Shown here: positions 62,534 to 64,000 of the stretch, piece by piece
How the letters are laid out: each line of letters starts with the position of its first letter
Position numbering within the stretch: the first letter of the stretch is position 1
Source: Vibrio europaeus
GTDB taxonomy: Bacteria > Pseudomonadota > Gammaproteobacteria > Enterobacterales > Vibrionaceae
Length of the DNA stretch: 64,000 nt
Direction: 5' to 3'
Assembly: GCF_001695575.1 (NCBI RefSeq)
Contig: NZ_LUAX01000001.1
Location: forward strand, 992,001 to 1,056,000
The notes under the pieces: model-generated
What the model was told of the DNA's origin: nothing
Databases searched by the model: none
Seen by the model: only the letters and a program-made list of their open reading frames with translations
Made by a program: the position numbers and the translations under genes

Positions 62534-62631
62534 TTTCTATGCATGCCGACTTATAACACGAATCTTATGGCATAGATTCAATATCTCTTAATTTGAATAG
62601 CCCAAATTATAGAAAACGGATTTATAACAAT

Positions 62632-63447
62632 ATGAAAAAACTCACTTTTACATTAGCAACTGCGTCTTTGGCTTTAGTTAGCTATTCGGCATCCTCGGCT
62701 GATAACGCTCACGTGCGTTTAGCAACAACAACAAGCACCTACCACTCCGGCCTACTTGACTACCTACTTCCTGAGTTTGAAAAAGACACGGGTTATAAAG
62801 TCGATGTGATCGCAGCCGGTACAGGTAAATCGCTTAAAATGGGTGAAAACGGCGATGTCGATTTGGTCATGACTCATGCCCCGAAAGCCGAAGCAAACTT
62901 TGTTGAAAAGGGTTATGGCGTTCTACCTCGTAAGCTGATGTACAACGACTTTGTTATTGTCGGCCCTCACGCCGATCCAGCCAAAGTGGCAAAGCAGAAC
63001 GATGTCGCTGAAGTGTTTAAAAACATTGCCAATATGAATGCGACGTTTGTCTCTCGTGGTGATGATTCAGGTACTCATAAAAAAGAGAAAGGTATCTGGG
63101 AACAAACCAAAATGGAGCCAAATTTCGGTGGCTACCGTAGTGTCGGACAAGGTATGGGACCAACGCTTAACATGGCGAACGAAATGCAAGGCTACACCAT
63201 GACTGACCGTGGCACTTGGCTCGCATACAACAACAAACTTGATCTTGAGATTTTGTTCCAAGGTGACAAAAAGCTATTTAACCCATATCAGGTCATCTTG
63301 GTTAACCCAGAACGCTACCCAAGCATTAATTACCAAGGTGCAAAAGAGTTTAGTGATTGGCTAGTGAACCCACGTGGGCAAAAACTGATTAACGACTTTA
63401 CACTTAATGGCAAACAACTGTTTGTTGCTAACGCAAACGAGAAATAG
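62632..63447 (+). CDS. tupA: Tungstate-binding periplasmic protein TupA
   Basis: This is a 271-residue ABC-transporter binding protein. A signal peptide (cleaved near SSA-DN) leads to RLATTTSTYHSGLLDYLLPEF, the TTTST-x-x-SGLL start of TupA. GENGDVDLVMTHAPKAE and FVSRGDDSGTHKKEK complete the oxyanion pocket; the FVSRGDDSGTH phrase distinguishes Tup/Wtp-like proteins from ModA. The ATG at 62632 is preferred over one at 62593, which would place a charged piece before the signal peptide. Confidence 0.92.
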   Translation: MKKLTFTLATASLALVSYSASSADNAHVRLATTTSTYHSGLLDYLLPEFEKDTGYKVDVIAAGTGKSLKMGENGDVDLVMTHAPKAEANFVEKGYGVLPRKLMYNDFVIVGPHADPAKVAKQNDVAEVFKNIANMNATFVSRGDDSGTHKKEKGIWEQTKMEPNFGGYRSVGQGMGPTLNMANEMQGYTMTDRGTWLAYNNKLDLEILFQGDKKLFNPYQVILVNPERYPSINYQGAKEFSDWLVNPRGQKLINDFTLNGKQLFVANANEK

Positions 63448-63453
63448 AACTCG

Positions 63454-64000
63454 ATGAGCCTTTGGCAAACAACACTAGATGCGCTCACCTTGTTGGTGAG
63501 CTTTGATAAAGAACTGTGGGAGATCGTTGCGGTCTCCTTCAGTGTCTCTTTGTCTGCGATTTCAATTGTTCTTTTCCCGGCGATAATTTTCTCATTTGTA
63601 TTGGCTTATACAGATTTTAAAGGCAAATGGTTGTTCCTATCATTGATTAATACGCTACAAGCAATTCCAACAGTTGTGATTGGTTTATTGCTATACATGC
63701 TATTGTCACGCGCTGGTCCTTTAGGCGACTGGCAAATGCTGTTTACTCAAAAAGCGATGATTGTCGGTCAAATGCTGATTGGTTTTCCGGTGTTAGTGTC
63801 AATGATGCACGGCGCATTGCAGTCTAGCGATCGAAGAGCAGTTGAAACCTCAATTACATTGGGCGCTTCTATACCGCGAATTATTGCCACAATGGTGTGG
63901 GAAACACGTTTTCCACTCTTGGCGGCAGCAATAGCGGCGTTTTCTCGCATTGTGACCGAAGTGGGTTGTTCAACCATGGTTGGCGGCAACATTATGGGGA
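63454..64000 (+). CDS. tupB: Tungstate ABC transporter permease TupB (3' end missing)
   Basis: This gene starts 6 bases after the tupA stop (ATG at 63454, MSLWQTTLDALTLLVSFDKE) and runs off the window at 64000, giving 182 codons. It has at least four transmembrane segments (e.g. IVAVSFSVSLSAISIVLFPA, LINTLQAIPTVVIGLLLYML) and the permease EAA-like loop RRAVETSITLGASIPRIIATMV. TupB forms the membrane channel with TupC. The tupC gene is expected just beyond the window. Confidence 0.92.
   Translation, partial: MSLWQTTLDALTLLVSFDKELWEIVAVSFSVSLSAISIVLFPAIIFSFVLAYTDFKGKWLFLSLINTLQAIPTVVIGLLLYMLLSRAGPLGDWQMLFTQKAMIVGQMLIGFPVLVSMMHGALQSSDRRAVETSITLGASIPRIIATMVWETRFPLLAAAIAAFSRIVTEVGCSTMVGGNIMG

Overview
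The window looks like the terminus region of the larger chromosome of a marine Vibrio. Three things point there. A near-perfect Vibrio chromosome-1 dif site lies at 239-266. The gene order is typical of Vibrionaceae (cbb3 oxidase ccoNOQP-HIS, fnr, uspE, ttcA, potABCD with a second potD, a formate dehydrogenase cluster, then ybiT, a two-component system and tungstate uptake genes). There is also a long run of VCR-like attC sites. No tRNA, rRNA or CRISPR was recognised.

1-2150: the 3' end of a phage-type small protein (DUF3693-like) whose last codons and stop are the dif site itself, as expected for a filamentous phage integrated by XerC/XerD. An alpha/beta hydrolase and a small membrane protein follow. 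2391-12315: a complete cbb3 cytochrome oxidase operon (ccoNOQP) with its maturation genes (ccoH, ccoI, ccoS and a TauE/SafE-type membrane protein), then fnr with an FNR box 16 bases before its start codon, uspE and ttcA. 12657-22954: a MATE exporter, an exported DUF2987 protein, a Bax-like glucosaminidase, a membrane protein, the spermidine/putrescine operon potABC, two potD binding proteins and a diguanylate cyclase. 22970-25829: cobB, amt and a membrane protein that ends the formate dehydrogenase operon.

25413-35151: a formate dehydrogenase cluster on the minus strand (polyferredoxin, TorD-type chaperone, small TAT-signal protein, catalytic, Fe-S and cytochrome b subunits), with DUF3306/DUF3305 genes and a divergent fdhD. 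I read sigma-54 (-24/-12) promoters before the main operon and before DUF3305. At 58904-64000 an NtrC-type sensor/regulator pair sits divergent to tungstate uptake genes (tupA, partial tupB). tupA also has a clean -24/-12 promoter. A 16-base dyad (TGAGACA, one variable base, TTTGTCCC) lies about 95-105 bases upstream of the predicted start points of both the fdh operon and tupA. This suggests that one regulator couples tungsten supply to formate oxidation.

37260-56530: accessory region. From 41252 to 56530 there are 23 recognisable attC sites, all in the same orientation, and no integron integrase in the window, so this is an integrase-less cassette array. Cassettes carry GNAT acetyltransferases, glyoxalase-fold proteins including two 93% identical FosA-type fosfomycin transferases, a hexapeptide acyltransferase, a NIPSNAP protein, a Bax-inhibitor-like membrane protein, a Sel1 lipoprotein, a possible uracil-DNA-glycosylase-fold protein, unknowns and five cassettes without a convincing gene. 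An IS3-family element has inserted in one cassette. A Phd/RelE toxin-antitoxin pair, with a RelE that lacks 12 residues, and a zone of attC-poor, probably decayed cassettes form the left edge.

Two genes (45384-45839 and 58582-58872) carry a single in-frame TAG inside an otherwise continuous reading frame.
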